DNA of 40,380 nucleotides from Blastocatellia bacterium (GTDB taxonomy: Bacteria > Acidobacteriota > Blastocatellia > RBC074): positions 1-40,380 of the forward strand of contig JAEUQN010000045.1 of assembly GCA_016789725.1 (NCBI GenBank), in the 5' to 3' direction. The notes beneath the pieces were generated by a model. That model ran no database searches and had not been told where the DNA came from. It saw only the letters and a program-made list of their open reading frames with translations. The position numbers and the translations under genes are program-made. Shown in pieces: positions 1 to 7,947 of this stretch (within the stretch, counting starts at the first letter, position 1; the number at the start of each line of letters is the position of its first letter).

Positions 1-435
1 ACCTTTGCGCGCGTAATGAATTTGCGTGACGTTGTGTCCGGCTTTGGCGCGGAGCGGTTGCCGTTTCAAACCGGGAAAATCTTCGAGCTTGCCTTTGGCT
101 TTGTTGCGGGCGTATTCCTCTGCGCCAGCGGTCAAATATCCGTTGTCGCGCGGTTCGATTTGGCGGCCTTCGTATTCCTCTACATCACCGCGCCCGATGA
201 TCCAGTCACGGCGCAGTGCAGGCAACCCATCGCGCACATCGCCTTTGAATGACGGATCGCCCCACGGTCCGCTGGTTTCATATACGCGCACCGGATCGTT
301 CACTTCGATGGAGCCGTTCAGGCTCTTGGTTACGTTGAGCGAAATTTCGCGGAACGGCACGCGCACGTTGTCGGCTTGGCCTGTGACGTAGGTGCGTTTG
401 GAATTAGGTAATTGAGTTTCTGATGATTGGTTCAT
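1..435 (-). CDS. thiC: Phosphomethylpyrimidine synthase ThiC, N-terminal part (cut by window edge)
   Basis: ThiC is the radical-SAM enzyme that turns aminoimidazole ribotide into the pyrimidine phosphate (HMP-P) of thiamine, in the cytosol. The 145 visible residues start at the ATG at 435 and run off the window with no stop. They match the ThiC N-terminal region: RVPFREI near residues 25-31, the segment with DPVRVYETSGPWGDP near 47-61, and the conserved NVTQIHYAR at 135-143. The cluster-binding C-terminal part is outside the window. A TPP riboswitch and intrinsic terminator lie directly upstream on the same strand, which independently supports the call. The gene is expected to be shut off when thiamine pyrophosphate is plentiful. 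Confidence 0.95.
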   Translation of the reverse strand, partial: MNQSSETQLPNSKRTYVTGQADNVRVPFREISLNVTKSLNGSIEVNDPVRVYETSGPWGDPSFKGDVRDGLPALRRDWIIGRGDVEEYEGRQIEPRDNGYLTAGAEEYARNKAKGKLEDFPGLKRQPLRAKAGHNVTQIHYARKG

Positions 436-450
436 AACGTTGACCTCAAA

Positions 451-489
451 AATAAAAAGACTGTTCCGCCGTGATCAGGAAACAGTCTT
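451..489 (-). terminator. Intrinsic terminator of the thiC leader
   Basis: Read on the minus strand, the arm at 489-478 (AAGACTGTT then an A bulge and CC) pairs with 467-457 (GG then AACAGTCTT) around a 10-nt loop. A U-rich run follows at 456-451. It sits between the TPP aptamer and the thiC start codon, so it is probably the expression platform: ligand binding would favour this hairpin and stop transcription before thiC. Confidence 0.88.
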
Positions 490-497
490 CGATTCCT

Positions 498-615
498 TTC
501 TCCCTTCGACGGCATTACCCGTACAGGTTCGTAGGGTCTCTCCGCAACATCTCAAATTTGAAATCTGAGATTTGAAATCTTGTGGAGACTCTCAGCCGCG
601 CGTGCGGCTCCCCTG
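498..615 (-). promoter_or_regulatory. TPP (THI-box) riboswitch controlling thiC
   Basis: On the minus strand the leader contains the conserved parts of the TPP aptamer in order: GGGGAGCC at 613-606, the CTGAGA box at 595-590, then the 3' half with GAACCTGTACGGGTAATGCC (530-511) and GAAGGGA. The optional P3a arm between the halves (about 588-537) is long and AT-rich and is itself an imperfect inverted repeat of the ATCTCAAATTTGAAAT type. A terminator and thiC follow directly, so this is an OFF switch responding to thiamine pyrophosphate. Confidence 0.95.
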
Positions 616-621
616 AAAAGA

Positions 622-634
622 CTTGGTATGTATA
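622..634 (-). promoter_or_regulatory. Possible -10 element for the thiC leader
   Basis: On the minus strand TATACA (634-629) would place transcription start about 8-10 nt before the TPP aptamer, a suitable distance. No convincing -35 hexamer is visible at the right spacing, so the call is weak. Confidence 0.3.
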
Positions 635-652
635 AAGAGCTTCATATCAGGC

Positions 653-1138
653 TTACGATTGGAATGGCAGTATGCCAAGCACCGAAGAAAACGGTTCTCT
701 GATATTGATAATCTTAAACTTCAAAGAAAATTTTTCATTCAAGAGATTAAATACTTTGATGCACTCTGTATCGGATGTAGCAAAGTAATCAATTTCTGTT
801 TCGACATTCGCTTGCGCAAACAATTTACTATCATTAGGAATCACCGCACGATTGCTAAGAGTAAGTGTGTTTCGCTGTGTGAATACAGCATTAGCAAATT
901 CGCCTGCCGTTACAGCGTGACGCAAATTAAAAGGAAGAATTTCCAGGTTTTTCAATGGCAGTTCTTCAATTTTTCCTCTTACACAATATTCTGCCACGCT
1001 AATTGTCGAGCATTTCAGCCGATTTTCTTTTTCAAGAAAATGCCGATAGTAACCAAGCGTGTTTGTGTGTAATGGGTCTTGGTCGTTTAGTAATCGAATG
1101 AAGAAACTTGTATCTAAAAGGATACATTTATCCTCCAT
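653..1138 (-). CDS. PIN-domain protein (putative toxin ribonuclease)
   Basis: This 161-residue protein has the acidic pattern of a PIN-domain Mg-dependent ribonuclease: D9 in LLDTSF near the N-terminus, E50 in SVAEY, D103 in PNDSKLFAQA and D123 in FATSDTE. PIN proteins of this size are usually VapC-like toxins that cut tRNA or other RNAs. I chose the ATG at 1138 because AGAGG lies five bases upstream; a GTG at 1144 in the same frame is possible. The gene overlaps the end of the upstream 261-residue gene by 11 nt, so the two are translationally coupled. Both are visibly more AT-rich than their neighbours, which suggests horizontal acquisition. The PIN fold is fairly secure; the toxin role is inferred from context. 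Confidence 0.8.
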   Translation of the reverse strand: MEDKCILLDTSFFIRLLNDQDPLHTNTLGYYRHFLEKENRLKCSTISVAEYCVRGKIEELPLKNLEILPFNLRHAVTAGEFANAVFTQRNTLTLSNRAVIPNDSKLFAQANVETEIDYFATSDTECIKVFNLLNEKFSLKFKIINIREPFSSVLGILPFQS

Positions 1139-1913
1139 AGTCACCTCTTAGGCTTGAGAGCCAATCATCGGCATCTGGAACACCCATCCAACTGTTACGC
1201 GCTTTGTTAATCAACCCTTTTAAGTAGTCTTCTTTATAGCTAGGGCTGAAATCAATAATTTCAATCAGGCGCAATGCTGTCTTATCAATTTCTCCCGTTG
1301 TTATGTTTTGCTTGCCGCTCGCTCTTACCCCATACCGTTTGTATAATGGATTGGATTGGTAATTCGCTAGAATCGCTTTGTCTGCGTCAATTCGCAAAAC
1401 CCCATGCTCTTTAGTATCTAAATGAACGTTTGCTTTTTGCTTACCACCTAAATCAACAACCAGCCCATAAAAATAGAATTCTGCCTCTACCCAAATATCT
1501 TCGGAGCGAATGAATTCAGTGCTTTTATCAACTATGACTTTTGATGAGTTTTCAATGGAAGTGGAAATCTCAAAAACTACGTCCTGTTTGATTGCGGCTT
1601 CTCTAAATGCTTCAAAAGCCTTCGCTGTCGGAGACTCTAAAAAATCAATGGAGTAGTTAGTATGTTGAATTTGCGCAAGAACTGCGTTGAAGCCGATGAC
1701 AACTTGTAACGCGGTGGATAGGATATGTTTTACAGATCCCTCTTGAATATTGTAGCTAATAGTTGGGCGTTCTTTTTTGTTGTTTGGAAAAAGCAGGTTT
1801 TCAGCCTGTTCTAAAACTGCTATGACATCACGGATGTCATAGTTTTCAGGCATCAGGTCAAGATTCCCCCTCTTCCCTTTGACTCTGATCTCAATGTGTC
1901 CTGTTCTTTCCAT
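1128..1913 (-). CDS. Unknown protein coupled to the PIN-domain gene
   Basis: I do not recognise this 261-residue protein. It starts at the ATG at 1913 and ends inside the PIN gene. It has no signal peptide or membrane segment, so it is probably cytosolic, with a mix of charged helices and beta-rich stretches. It is far longer than a usual VapB antitoxin and has no evident AbrB, RHH or HTH motif at its N-terminus. Its position just before a PIN gene, with an 11-nt overlap, makes a partner or antitoxin role plausible. It could also be a nucleic-acid-binding or sensor protein that uses the PIN domain as effector. The low GC matches the PIN gene, so the two probably moved together. Confidence 0.6.
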   Translation of the reverse strand: MERTGHIEIRVKGKRGNLDLMPENYDIRDVIAVLEQAENLLFPNNKKERPTISYNIQEGSVKHILSTALQVVIGFNAVLAQIQHTNYSIDFLESPTAKAFEAFREAAIKQDVVFEISTSIENSSKVIVDKSTEFIRSEDIWVEAEFYFYGLVVDLGGKQKANVHLDTKEHGVLRIDADKAILANYQSNPLYKRYGVRASGKQNITTGEIDKTALRLIEIIDFSPSYKEDYLKGLINKARNSWMGVPDADDWLSSLRGDYGG

Positions 1914-2064
1914 AAATGCCCTGACCTTAGACTGGCGTTAATTGAATAGTTAGTCTACAACAGTAGAGCCAGAACCAAAACCTAAAACCCCTGACTCACT
2001 AGCTTACCGCGTCAGCCGATAAAGTAACACCGTCGCTCAGTTAATCATTCACGATAAACTCCGG

Positions 2065-3345
2065 TTATTCCAACTCCATCACACGGATTTTGCCATCTGC
2101 GCCGCCCGTTGCCAACAGGCGGCCATCCGGCGAAAGCGCCAGGCTATTGAGCAGCCCGTGAAATATCGGTCGGCGATACATCATCGCGAACCTTAAGGGC
2201 GTCGCCAACGGTTGATCCCAACCCATAATCGGCCAATCATGCGGTTTGATAATGTGGCTGATTTTGCTGGATGCCGTGTCATATACGCGCAAAATGCCAT
2301 CGCCGCCACAGCCAATCATATTCTTGCCATCTTTGGTGAATGTCAGCCCGGTGAGCCAGCTCATTTTCGGCACCGCATCTTTGGCTTTTTTCTTGCCCGC
2401 CTGATCGGTGATCGTCGTCAGTTCTTCATAAGAAATCAAATATTCAGAGACCAGACGCAGTTGCTGAAAAGTTTCCATCTCCCAAAGCTTCAACGATAGA
2501 TCGCGCCCTGCGCTTGCCAGCATCTTGCCATCGGGTGAAAAAGATAAAGCTGAAACCGGGCGTGAATGGCCCGGCAGTGTGTGTTTGAGGGTTCCCGAAG
2601 CGACATCCCACACAAAAATTTCAAAACCTTCTTCGGGCAGTCCCATCCGTATGCCTTCGATCATTCGGCTGCTTCCCGCCAGCCAACGACCATCAGGCGA
2701 AAACGCCATCGTTTGCAGCGGCAGCGATTTCCCGCGCAATCGCTTGATTAATTTCCAACTGTTGGTTTCCAGCAGGAACACTTCGCCTGCGCCGTCGCAT
2801 AATTCTTTCTCACAATCTTTGCCTGCCTCATTCGGAATCGGGCCAGTAGCAATGGCGAGCCAACGGCTATCGGGCGAAAAGGCGATTTGCCACGCCGGAT
2901 AATCGTGATAATTGATCGTCGCTTTCACCGCTCCGGTTTGCGCGTCCCACACCAATACTTCGCCGTAGTGAAAAAACGTTGTGACATACGCATCGCCCTG
3001 CCATCTGGATTTTCGGCCTTTGAGATAACTTTGCCCGCCCGCCAGCCAACGACCATCAGGTGAAAACGCAACAGAGCGAAATTCCATGTGGCGCGAATTT
3101 TTAAGCTTGAGCAATTCTTTGCCGGATTCTATGTCGGTTACTTTGACGCGGTCGCGGCCTGCGCTGGCAAGGCGTTTGCCGTCGGGCGAAAAGGCAATGG
3201 ACGGAACAGTCGAGGAATGCCGCAAAAACGAACGTTCTTTTTTCGCCGGTTTCAACGTCGCCTTTTTGGAGGCTTGCTCAACTTCCTGAGCGAACCCTGA
3301 ATGAAGGAGCAACAAAAACAAACTGCTACGCCAAATGATCTGCAT
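2065..3345 (-). CDS. Secreted WD40 beta-propeller protein
   Basis: The 426-residue product begins with a signal peptide (about residues 1-19, hydrophobic LFLLLLHSGFA, cleavage before Q20). The rest consists of WD40-type repeats, seen as recurring AFSPDGRWLA or SFSPDGKMLA blades ending in W/V-D-X-A/E-S-G strands. The length fits one seven-bladed propeller. Such proteins act as binding scaffolds; no catalytic residues are visible, and the partner cannot be told from sequence. It is divergently transcribed from the S9 peptidase at 3447, sharing a roughly 100-bp intergenic region. The repeat family is clear, the function unknown. Confidence 0.88.
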   Translation of the reverse strand: MQIIWRSSLFLLLLHSGFAQEVEQASKKATLKPAKKERSFLRHSSTVPSIAFSPDGKRLASAGRDRVKVTDIESGKELLKLKNSRHMEFRSVAFSPDGRWLAGGQSYLKGRKSRWQGDAYVTTFFHYGEVLVWDAQTGAVKATINYHDYPAWQIAFSPDSRWLAIATGPIPNEAGKDCEKELCDGAGEVFLLETNSWKLIKRLRGKSLPLQTMAFSPDGRWLAGSSRMIEGIRMGLPEEGFEIFVWDVASGTLKHTLPGHSRPVSALSFSPDGKMLASAGRDLSLKLWEMETFQQLRLVSEYLISYEELTTITDQAGKKKAKDAVPKMSWLTGLTFTKDGKNMIGCGGDGILRVYDTASSKISHIIKPHDWPIMGWDQPLATPLRFAMMYRRPIFHGLLNSLALSPDGRLLATGGADGKIRVMELE

Positions 3346-3446
3346 TGCTGGACCTCTTCTGAACTATGTTTTGCCGCTTGTTTGCAATCGCACGCTGGGT
3401 AGATAATGAAGCCTCGACACCCCGCAATCAAATATTGGAGGAAAAT

Positions 3447-5504
3447 ATGCGCCGAGTTCCCAGATTATGGAGTTTATGTTTACTGCTGACAGTTTTTGCT
3501 TTCACTGCCTTCGCACAGGCCAAACGTCCAATGATGTTCGATGACATGATTGCGATGAAGCGCGTCGCTGATGCCCAGATCGCACCCGACGGCAGCAAAA
3601 TTGCCTACGTCGTCAATGTCGTCAACAAAGACGCCAATCGCGGCAAACGAAGCATCTGGCTGGTTGCGACGAGTGGCGGCAATGCTCAACAATTCATCAC
3701 CTCCGACAAAAACGACGACACGCCGCGCTGGTCGCCGGACGGTTCGCGCGTCGCGTTTCTGTCTACTCGCGCAGGCGCACCACAAATCTTTGTTGCCAGT
3801 GCGGACGGCAGCAATCCCCAAAAAATCACCGATGTTCCCGAAGGCGTCAGCGAATTTGTTTGGTCGCCCGATGGCAAAAGCTTTGCGTTTGTGACTGAGG
3901 TCTATCCCGAATGCAAAGACCTGAAATGCGTGTCGGATAAATCGGCAGCGATGGAGAACAGCAAGGTCAAAGCCGTCGTCACGGATCGCTTGCTCTATCG
4001 CCACTGGGACACCTTCAAACACGGCAAGCGTTCGCATTTGTTCGTGATTGCCAGCAGCGGCGGCGAGCCGAGAGATTTGACGCCGGGCGATTACGATGTG
4101 CCGCCGTTCAGCTTGGGCGATCCGACCGCGTTCGCCTTTTCGCCGGATAGTCAGGAGATTTGTTTTGCTCGTAACACCGACAAACAAGAAGCTCTTAGCA
4201 CGAACAACGATCTGTTCGTCGTATCTGTCAGCGGTGGTGAGCAGAAGCGCATCACTACTGTCAATAAAGGCTCCGACACAACGCCGCGCTATTCGCCCGA
4301 TGGCAAATTCATCGCTTATCGTTCGCAAGCGCGCAACGGTTTTGAGTCGGATCGCTTTCGCCTGATGCTCTATGATCGCAAGGCTGGCACCTCGCGCGAA
4401 CTATCCATCAACTTTGATCGCTGGGTCGAAGATTTGGCTTGGTTGCCGAACAGCAATGGCTTGATTTTGACGGGCCAGGATCGCGGGCGCGAAGCGTTGT
4501 GGCTTGCGCCAATGAACGGTGACAAATTCAAACGCCTCATCAACGAAGGCGCAAACACTGGCGTGACGATTTCCGGCGACGGCAAAACAATCGCCTTCAC
4601 GCGCGCAAGCCTGGCGATGCCGAACGAGGTTTTCAAAGCCAATGCTGATGGCTCCGGCGTCGCACAACTTTCCAAAACCAACGCCGATTTACTCGCGCAA
4701 CTTGATCTCGCTCCTGCCGAGGATTTCGAGTACGTCGGTGCCTTGAAAGCCAACGTTCACGGCTTCATTGTGAAGCCGCCGAACTTCGACAAATCGAAAA
4801 AATATCCGATGATTTTGCTGATTCACGGCGGCCCGCAAGGCGCGTGGCTCGATGCGTGGAGCTTCCGCTGGAATCCGCAAATGTGGGCGGCGCGCGGCTA
4901 TGTTGTGGCGGCAATCAACCCGCACGGCTCGACGGGTTACGGGCAAGCGTTCACCGAACAAATCACGGGCGAATGGGGCGGCGCGTGCTTTGAAGATTTG
5001 ATGAAAGGCACGGATCACATGATCAAGCTTGGCTATGTGGACGCAAATCGGATGGGCGCGGCGGGCGGCTCGTTCGGCGGCTACATGGTGAATTGGATCA
5101 ACGGCCACACAGATCGCTTCAAGGCGCTTGTTTCGCACGCGAGCATCTTCAATGCCGAAAGCATGTATGCGACGGAAGAACTGTGGTTTCAGGAGTGGGA
5201 ATGGAAAGGCGCGCCGTGGGATGCAAACAGCACCTACAAAAAATGGTCGCCGCATCTGTTCGTGAAAAACTTCAAGACGCCAACCTTAGTTGTGCATGGC
5301 GAATTGGATTACCGCGTGCCAATTGGCGAAGGCGTGCAATTGTTCTCGGCGCTGCAACGACGCGGCGTGCCATCAAAGCTGCTGTATTACCCGGACGAAG
5401 GCCATTGGGTGCTAAAACCACAGAACAGCGAACTGTGGTACAAGACGGTTTTGGATTGGTTTGATCAGTGGTTGAAGACCGGGAATCAAACGGCAGCGCG
5501 GTGA
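3447..5504 (+). CDS. Secreted S9 family (prolyl oligopeptidase-type) serine peptidase
   Basis: The 685-residue protein has a signal peptide (about 1-24, ending AFTAFA before Q), a beta-propeller built from WSPDG-type blades (about 40-390) and a C-terminal alpha/beta-hydrolase domain. The catalytic triad is readable: S542 in GGSFGGYM, D621 in VVHGELDYRVP and H653 in DEGHWV. Family members are exported oligopeptidases or dipeptidyl peptidases that cleave short peptides. The ATG at 3447 is preferred over an in-frame upstream start at 3366 because GGAGG lies just before it and the signal peptide begins there. A strong terminator follows at 5545. Confidence 0.93.
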   Translation: MRRVPRLWSLCLLLTVFAFTAFAQAKRPMMFDDMIAMKRVADAQIAPDGSKIAYVVNVVNKDANRGKRSIWLVATSGGNAQQFITSDKNDDTPRWSPDGSRVAFLSTRAGAPQIFVASADGSNPQKITDVPEGVSEFVWSPDGKSFAFVTEVYPECKDLKCVSDKSAAMENSKVKAVVTDRLLYRHWDTFKHGKRSHLFVIASSGGEPRDLTPGDYDVPPFSLGDPTAFAFSPDSQEICFARNTDKQEALSTNNDLFVVSVSGGEQKRITTVNKGSDTTPRYSPDGKFIAYRSQARNGFESDRFRLMLYDRKAGTSRELSINFDRWVEDLAWLPNSNGLILTGQDRGREALWLAPMNGDKFKRLINEGANTGVTISGDGKTIAFTRASLAMPNEVFKANADGSGVAQLSKTNADLLAQLDLAPAEDFEYVGALKANVHGFIVKPPNFDKSKKYPMILLIHGGPQGAWLDAWSFRWNPQMWAARGYVVAAINPHGSTGYGQAFTEQITGEWGGACFEDLMKGTDHMIKLGYVDANRMGAAGGSFGGYMVNWINGHTDRFKALVSHASIFNAESMYATEELWFQEWEWKGAPWDANSTYKKWSPHLFVKNFKTPTLVVHGELDYRVPIGEGVQLFSALQRRGVPSKLLYYPDEGHWVLKPQNSELWYKTVLDWFDQWLKTGNQTAAR

Positions 5505-5544
5505 TTTTTAAGCGACAAATTTTGTTAGCAATTTACAATGTGAG

Positions 5545-5578
5545 GGCGCAAAGTTTTCCGTAGCTTTGCGCCTTTTTT
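5545..5578 (+). terminator. Intrinsic terminator after the S9 peptidase gene
   Basis: A perfect 9-bp stem, GGCGCAAAG (5545-5553) with CTTTGCGCC (5564-5572), is followed by six T residues, 40 bp after the stop codon. Confidence 0.93.
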
Positions 5579-5648
5579 ATGCTACATTGCCATCCCCCGA
5601 ACCACTGTCCCGAATTGGTTGTACTTTGATTTTGCAGTGGAGATCGAG

Positions 5649-6575
5649 ATGCGTTGCTTCATCAAGCGATTGACATCTCAACCGGGTTTGTTCCCCCCTT
5701 TTCGCCTCACTCGTGTTGGGATTCCGATAATTATTTTAGTTGCGATTGGATTCTTTGGGATTCGTTCAGCGGAGTTGTTTGTAACTTTCCGCCCGCTCCC
5801 GTACGCCATAGATCACCGCTGGAATTGGGTGTTGCCGCCCAAGACCGAGGATGTCTGGTTTACGACGGCAGATCGCGTGAATTTGAATGGTTGGTTTATT
5901 CATTCGCGGCAGGAAACAGTGGCGGGGACGATCCTCTATTGTCACGGCAACAGCGGCAATCTCACGCACTCCAGCCATCAGGCGCAGAAGCTGGCGGAGC
6001 AGGGATTTGATGTTTTGATCTTCGATTATCGGTGCTATGGACGCAGTGATTGGGAACTGCCGGATGAGCGCGGCATCAATTACGACGTGCAGGCGGCATA
6101 TGATTATTTGGTTCGGCAGCGCGGCGTCAAACCGGAGCGATTGGCGATTTATGGCTGGTCACTCGGATCGGCAGCCGCGATTGATTTGGCCTCACGGCAA
6201 CCAAGCGGCGCGCTGGTGGTGGAGGCGGGCTTGAGTTCGGCGAGTGATATGGCGAAAATCAAATTGCCGTGGTTGCCGCGCTGGTTACATTGGGTAGGGA
6301 AAAACCGCTTTGCCTCTGTTAAGAAAATTGCGCAGGTGCGTTGCCCTGTACTGGTTTCCCACGGCACTGGCGATGACGTAATTCCCGTCGAGCAGGGGCA
6401 GCAACTGTATGCCGCCGCGCATCAACCTAAAGACATGCTCCTGATTCCGGGGCGGACGCATTGGGTTGCCAAAGTGGAAGACCATATCTACTTTGACGTT
6501 GTAGCAGAATTCATCAACGATTCATTACAACGAACGCTGGCCGCTCACTCGAATCCAGATCACAACCGCCAATAA
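5649..6575 (+). CDS. Membrane-anchored alpha/beta hydrolase
   Basis: This 308-residue protein has one N-terminal hydrophobic segment (about residues 22-38, VGIPIIILVAIGFFGI) that acts as an anchor or uncleaved signal, then an alpha/beta-hydrolase domain. The nucleophile is S171 in the elbow GWSLGS, the acid is probably D242 in HGTGDD, and H271 in GRTHW completes the triad. YCHGNSGN near residue 83 supplies the oxyanion region. It resembles the BEM46/ABHD13-17 type of serine hydrolase, whose substrates are acyl esters or thioesters; the true substrate is unknown. I chose the ATG at 5649 because GGAG precedes it by six bases. It stands alone between two terminators. Confidence 0.88.
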   Translation: MRCFIKRLTSQPGLFPPFRLTRVGIPIIILVAIGFFGIRSAELFVTFRPLPYAIDHRWNWVLPPKTEDVWFTTADRVNLNGWFIHSRQETVAGTILYCHGNSGNLTHSSHQAQKLAEQGFDVLIFDYRCYGRSDWELPDERGINYDVQAAYDYLVRQRGVKPERLAIYGWSLGSAAAIDLASRQPSGALVVEAGLSSASDMAKIKLPWLPRWLHWVGKNRFASVKKIAQVRCPVLVSHGTGDDVIPVEQGQQLYAAAHQPKDMLLIPGRTHWVAKVEDHIYFDVVAEFINDSLQRTLAAHSNPDHNRQ

Positions 6576-6576
6576 A

Positions 6577-6617
6577 AAACGGGAGCAAGGTTGTGCCTCA
6601 CAACCTTGCTCCCGTTT
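6577..6617. terminator. Bidirectional terminator between convergent genes
   Basis: A perfect 19-bp inverted repeat (6577-6595 with 6599-6617) surrounds a 3-nt loop and is flanked by A and T residues on both sides. It lies directly between the ends of the alpha/beta-hydrolase and DUF1501 genes and could terminate both transcripts. Confidence 0.9.
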
Positions 6618-6643
6618 AGTAATTCGCAGCTCTCTCCCCCGAT

Positions 6644-7921
6644 TTAGCTGCGAATGATCCCTCGGAAGTTAGAATTCTTGGGCTGATAGCCTGGGAACAC
6701 AAGATTGAGATTGGTTGCGCCCAGATGCCGCATCGCAACTTCTGCAAACACATCGCGGAAGTCTGTGGTAATGGCCAGATCGCGGCCTTCGTACAATTGA
6801 CTGCTTTGCAATCCGGGCCATTTGCCCAGCACTTTCCCTCCGTTTACATTGCCGCCGAGTACAAACATGCAACTTGCGTGACCGTGATCGGTGCCGCGAT
6901 TGCCGTTTTCTTTGGCGGTGCGCCCAAACTCCGTCATCGTCAAAATCACCACGTCATCACGACGATCTTTCAGGTCGTTGTGCAATGCTGTGATGCCTTG
7001 CGAAAATTCCAGCAGCCGATTGGCTAATTGCCCTTGCCCGGCACCTTCGTTGGCGTGTGTGTCCCATCCACCAATATCAGCGAACGCGACCTCCAGCCCG
7101 ATGTCCGATTTGATGAGTTGCGCAATTTGCTTCAGGCTGTCGCCATATTTGCCGCGCGGGTAGTTAGCGTCTGATGCCGGTTGATATTGCGACGGGTTGA
7201 TGCGCTTGAGCAACTTCACCGCCTCAAACGTTTCGTGTCCTGTCCCGCGCAAGGCTTGATTGACACTTTGCTCATACATCGCTTCAAATCCGCCTTGGAC
7301 AACGGCTGCGGATTGGCCGCCGCCCGCGCCGCGAATGCCGAAGTCATTCAAGTTGTTCATCGCCAGGCTGGGGGCTTTGCCCTGCAACGTGCGCGGCAGA
7401 TTTGGCCCCATCGCTACGGCGCGGAAGGGAGAAGCTTTTGGATCAGGCTTGGCTTGCAGATAGCGATTGAGCCAGCCGTCGGTTGTGCTTTTTACGCCGG
7501 GCGTGCCAGCTTCCATGTAATCCTGCGCGTCGAAATGCGAGCGTGTTGTGTCGTGCGATCCGACTGCGTGGACGATAGCCAATTGTCCCGCATCGTAAAT
7601 CGGCTTGAAGGACGCCAGCGCCGGGCTTAACGCGAAATATCCGTCCAAATCTATGGCTGCCGGATTGTTTGGTTGTCCATCACTTTTTGGACGCGCGACG
7701 GCGATATTGGGGCGCAGTTGGTAGTAGGCGCTCTCCCCGAATGGAATTACGGAATTCAAGCTGTCCATTGCGCCGCGTTGGAAAATGACAATCAAGGTTT
7801 TGCGGCGTCCGGTGTGATTGGTTTGCGCCAACGTGCGAGCTAGAAATGACGGAGAGTTCATCGCCACACCTAAACTGGCGAGGGCGATTCCACTATTTTT
7901 AAGAAAGTATCGTCGGTCCAT
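6644..7921 (-). CDS. DUF1501 family protein, Tat-exported
   Basis: The 425-residue protein starts with a twin-arginine signal (MDRRYFLKNSG, then a hydrophobic stretch to about residue 33). The body matches the DUF1501 family, related to sulfatase and alkaline-phosphatase-like folds: VIFQRGAMDSLNSVIP near residue 47, VHAVGSHDTTRSHFDAQDYME, FADIGGWDTHANEG, and TMTEFGRTAKENGNRGTDHG in the C-terminal third, with several potential metal ligands. The biochemical role of the family is not established. It follows the DUF1800 gene by 26 bp. These two families are very often adjacent, and the pair probably works together in the cell envelope. Confidence 0.93.
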   Translation of the reverse strand: MDRRYFLKNSGIALASLGVAMNSPSFLARTLAQTNHTGRRKTLIVIFQRGAMDSLNSVIPFGESAYYQLRPNIAVARPKSDGQPNNPAAIDLDGYFALSPALASFKPIYDAGQLAIVHAVGSHDTTRSHFDAQDYMEAGTPGVKSTTDGWLNRYLQAKPDPKASPFRAVAMGPNLPRTLQGKAPSLAMNNLNDFGIRGAGGGQSAAVVQGGFEAMYEQSVNQALRGTGHETFEAVKLLKRINPSQYQPASDANYPRGKYGDSLKQIAQLIKSDIGLEVAFADIGGWDTHANEGAGQGQLANRLLEFSQGITALHNDLKDRRDDVVILTMTEFGRTAKENGNRGTDHGHASCMFVLGGNVNGGKVLGKWPGLQSSQLYEGRDLAITTDFRDVFAEVAMRHLGATNLNLVFPGYQPKNSNFRGIIRS

Positions 7922-7947
7922 ATATTCCTCCCAGCTAGTGTCGTTAA

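Noticed and set aside
1914..2064. Possible small gene or element between the unknown/PIN pair and the WD40 gene
   Set aside because: The 150 bp show no plausible start with SD, no strong palindrome and no RNA motif that I recognise.
3480..4328. 282-codon minus-strand frame antisense to the first S9 peptidase
   Set aside because: Same reason: the plus strand has a signal peptide, propeller and catalytic triad.
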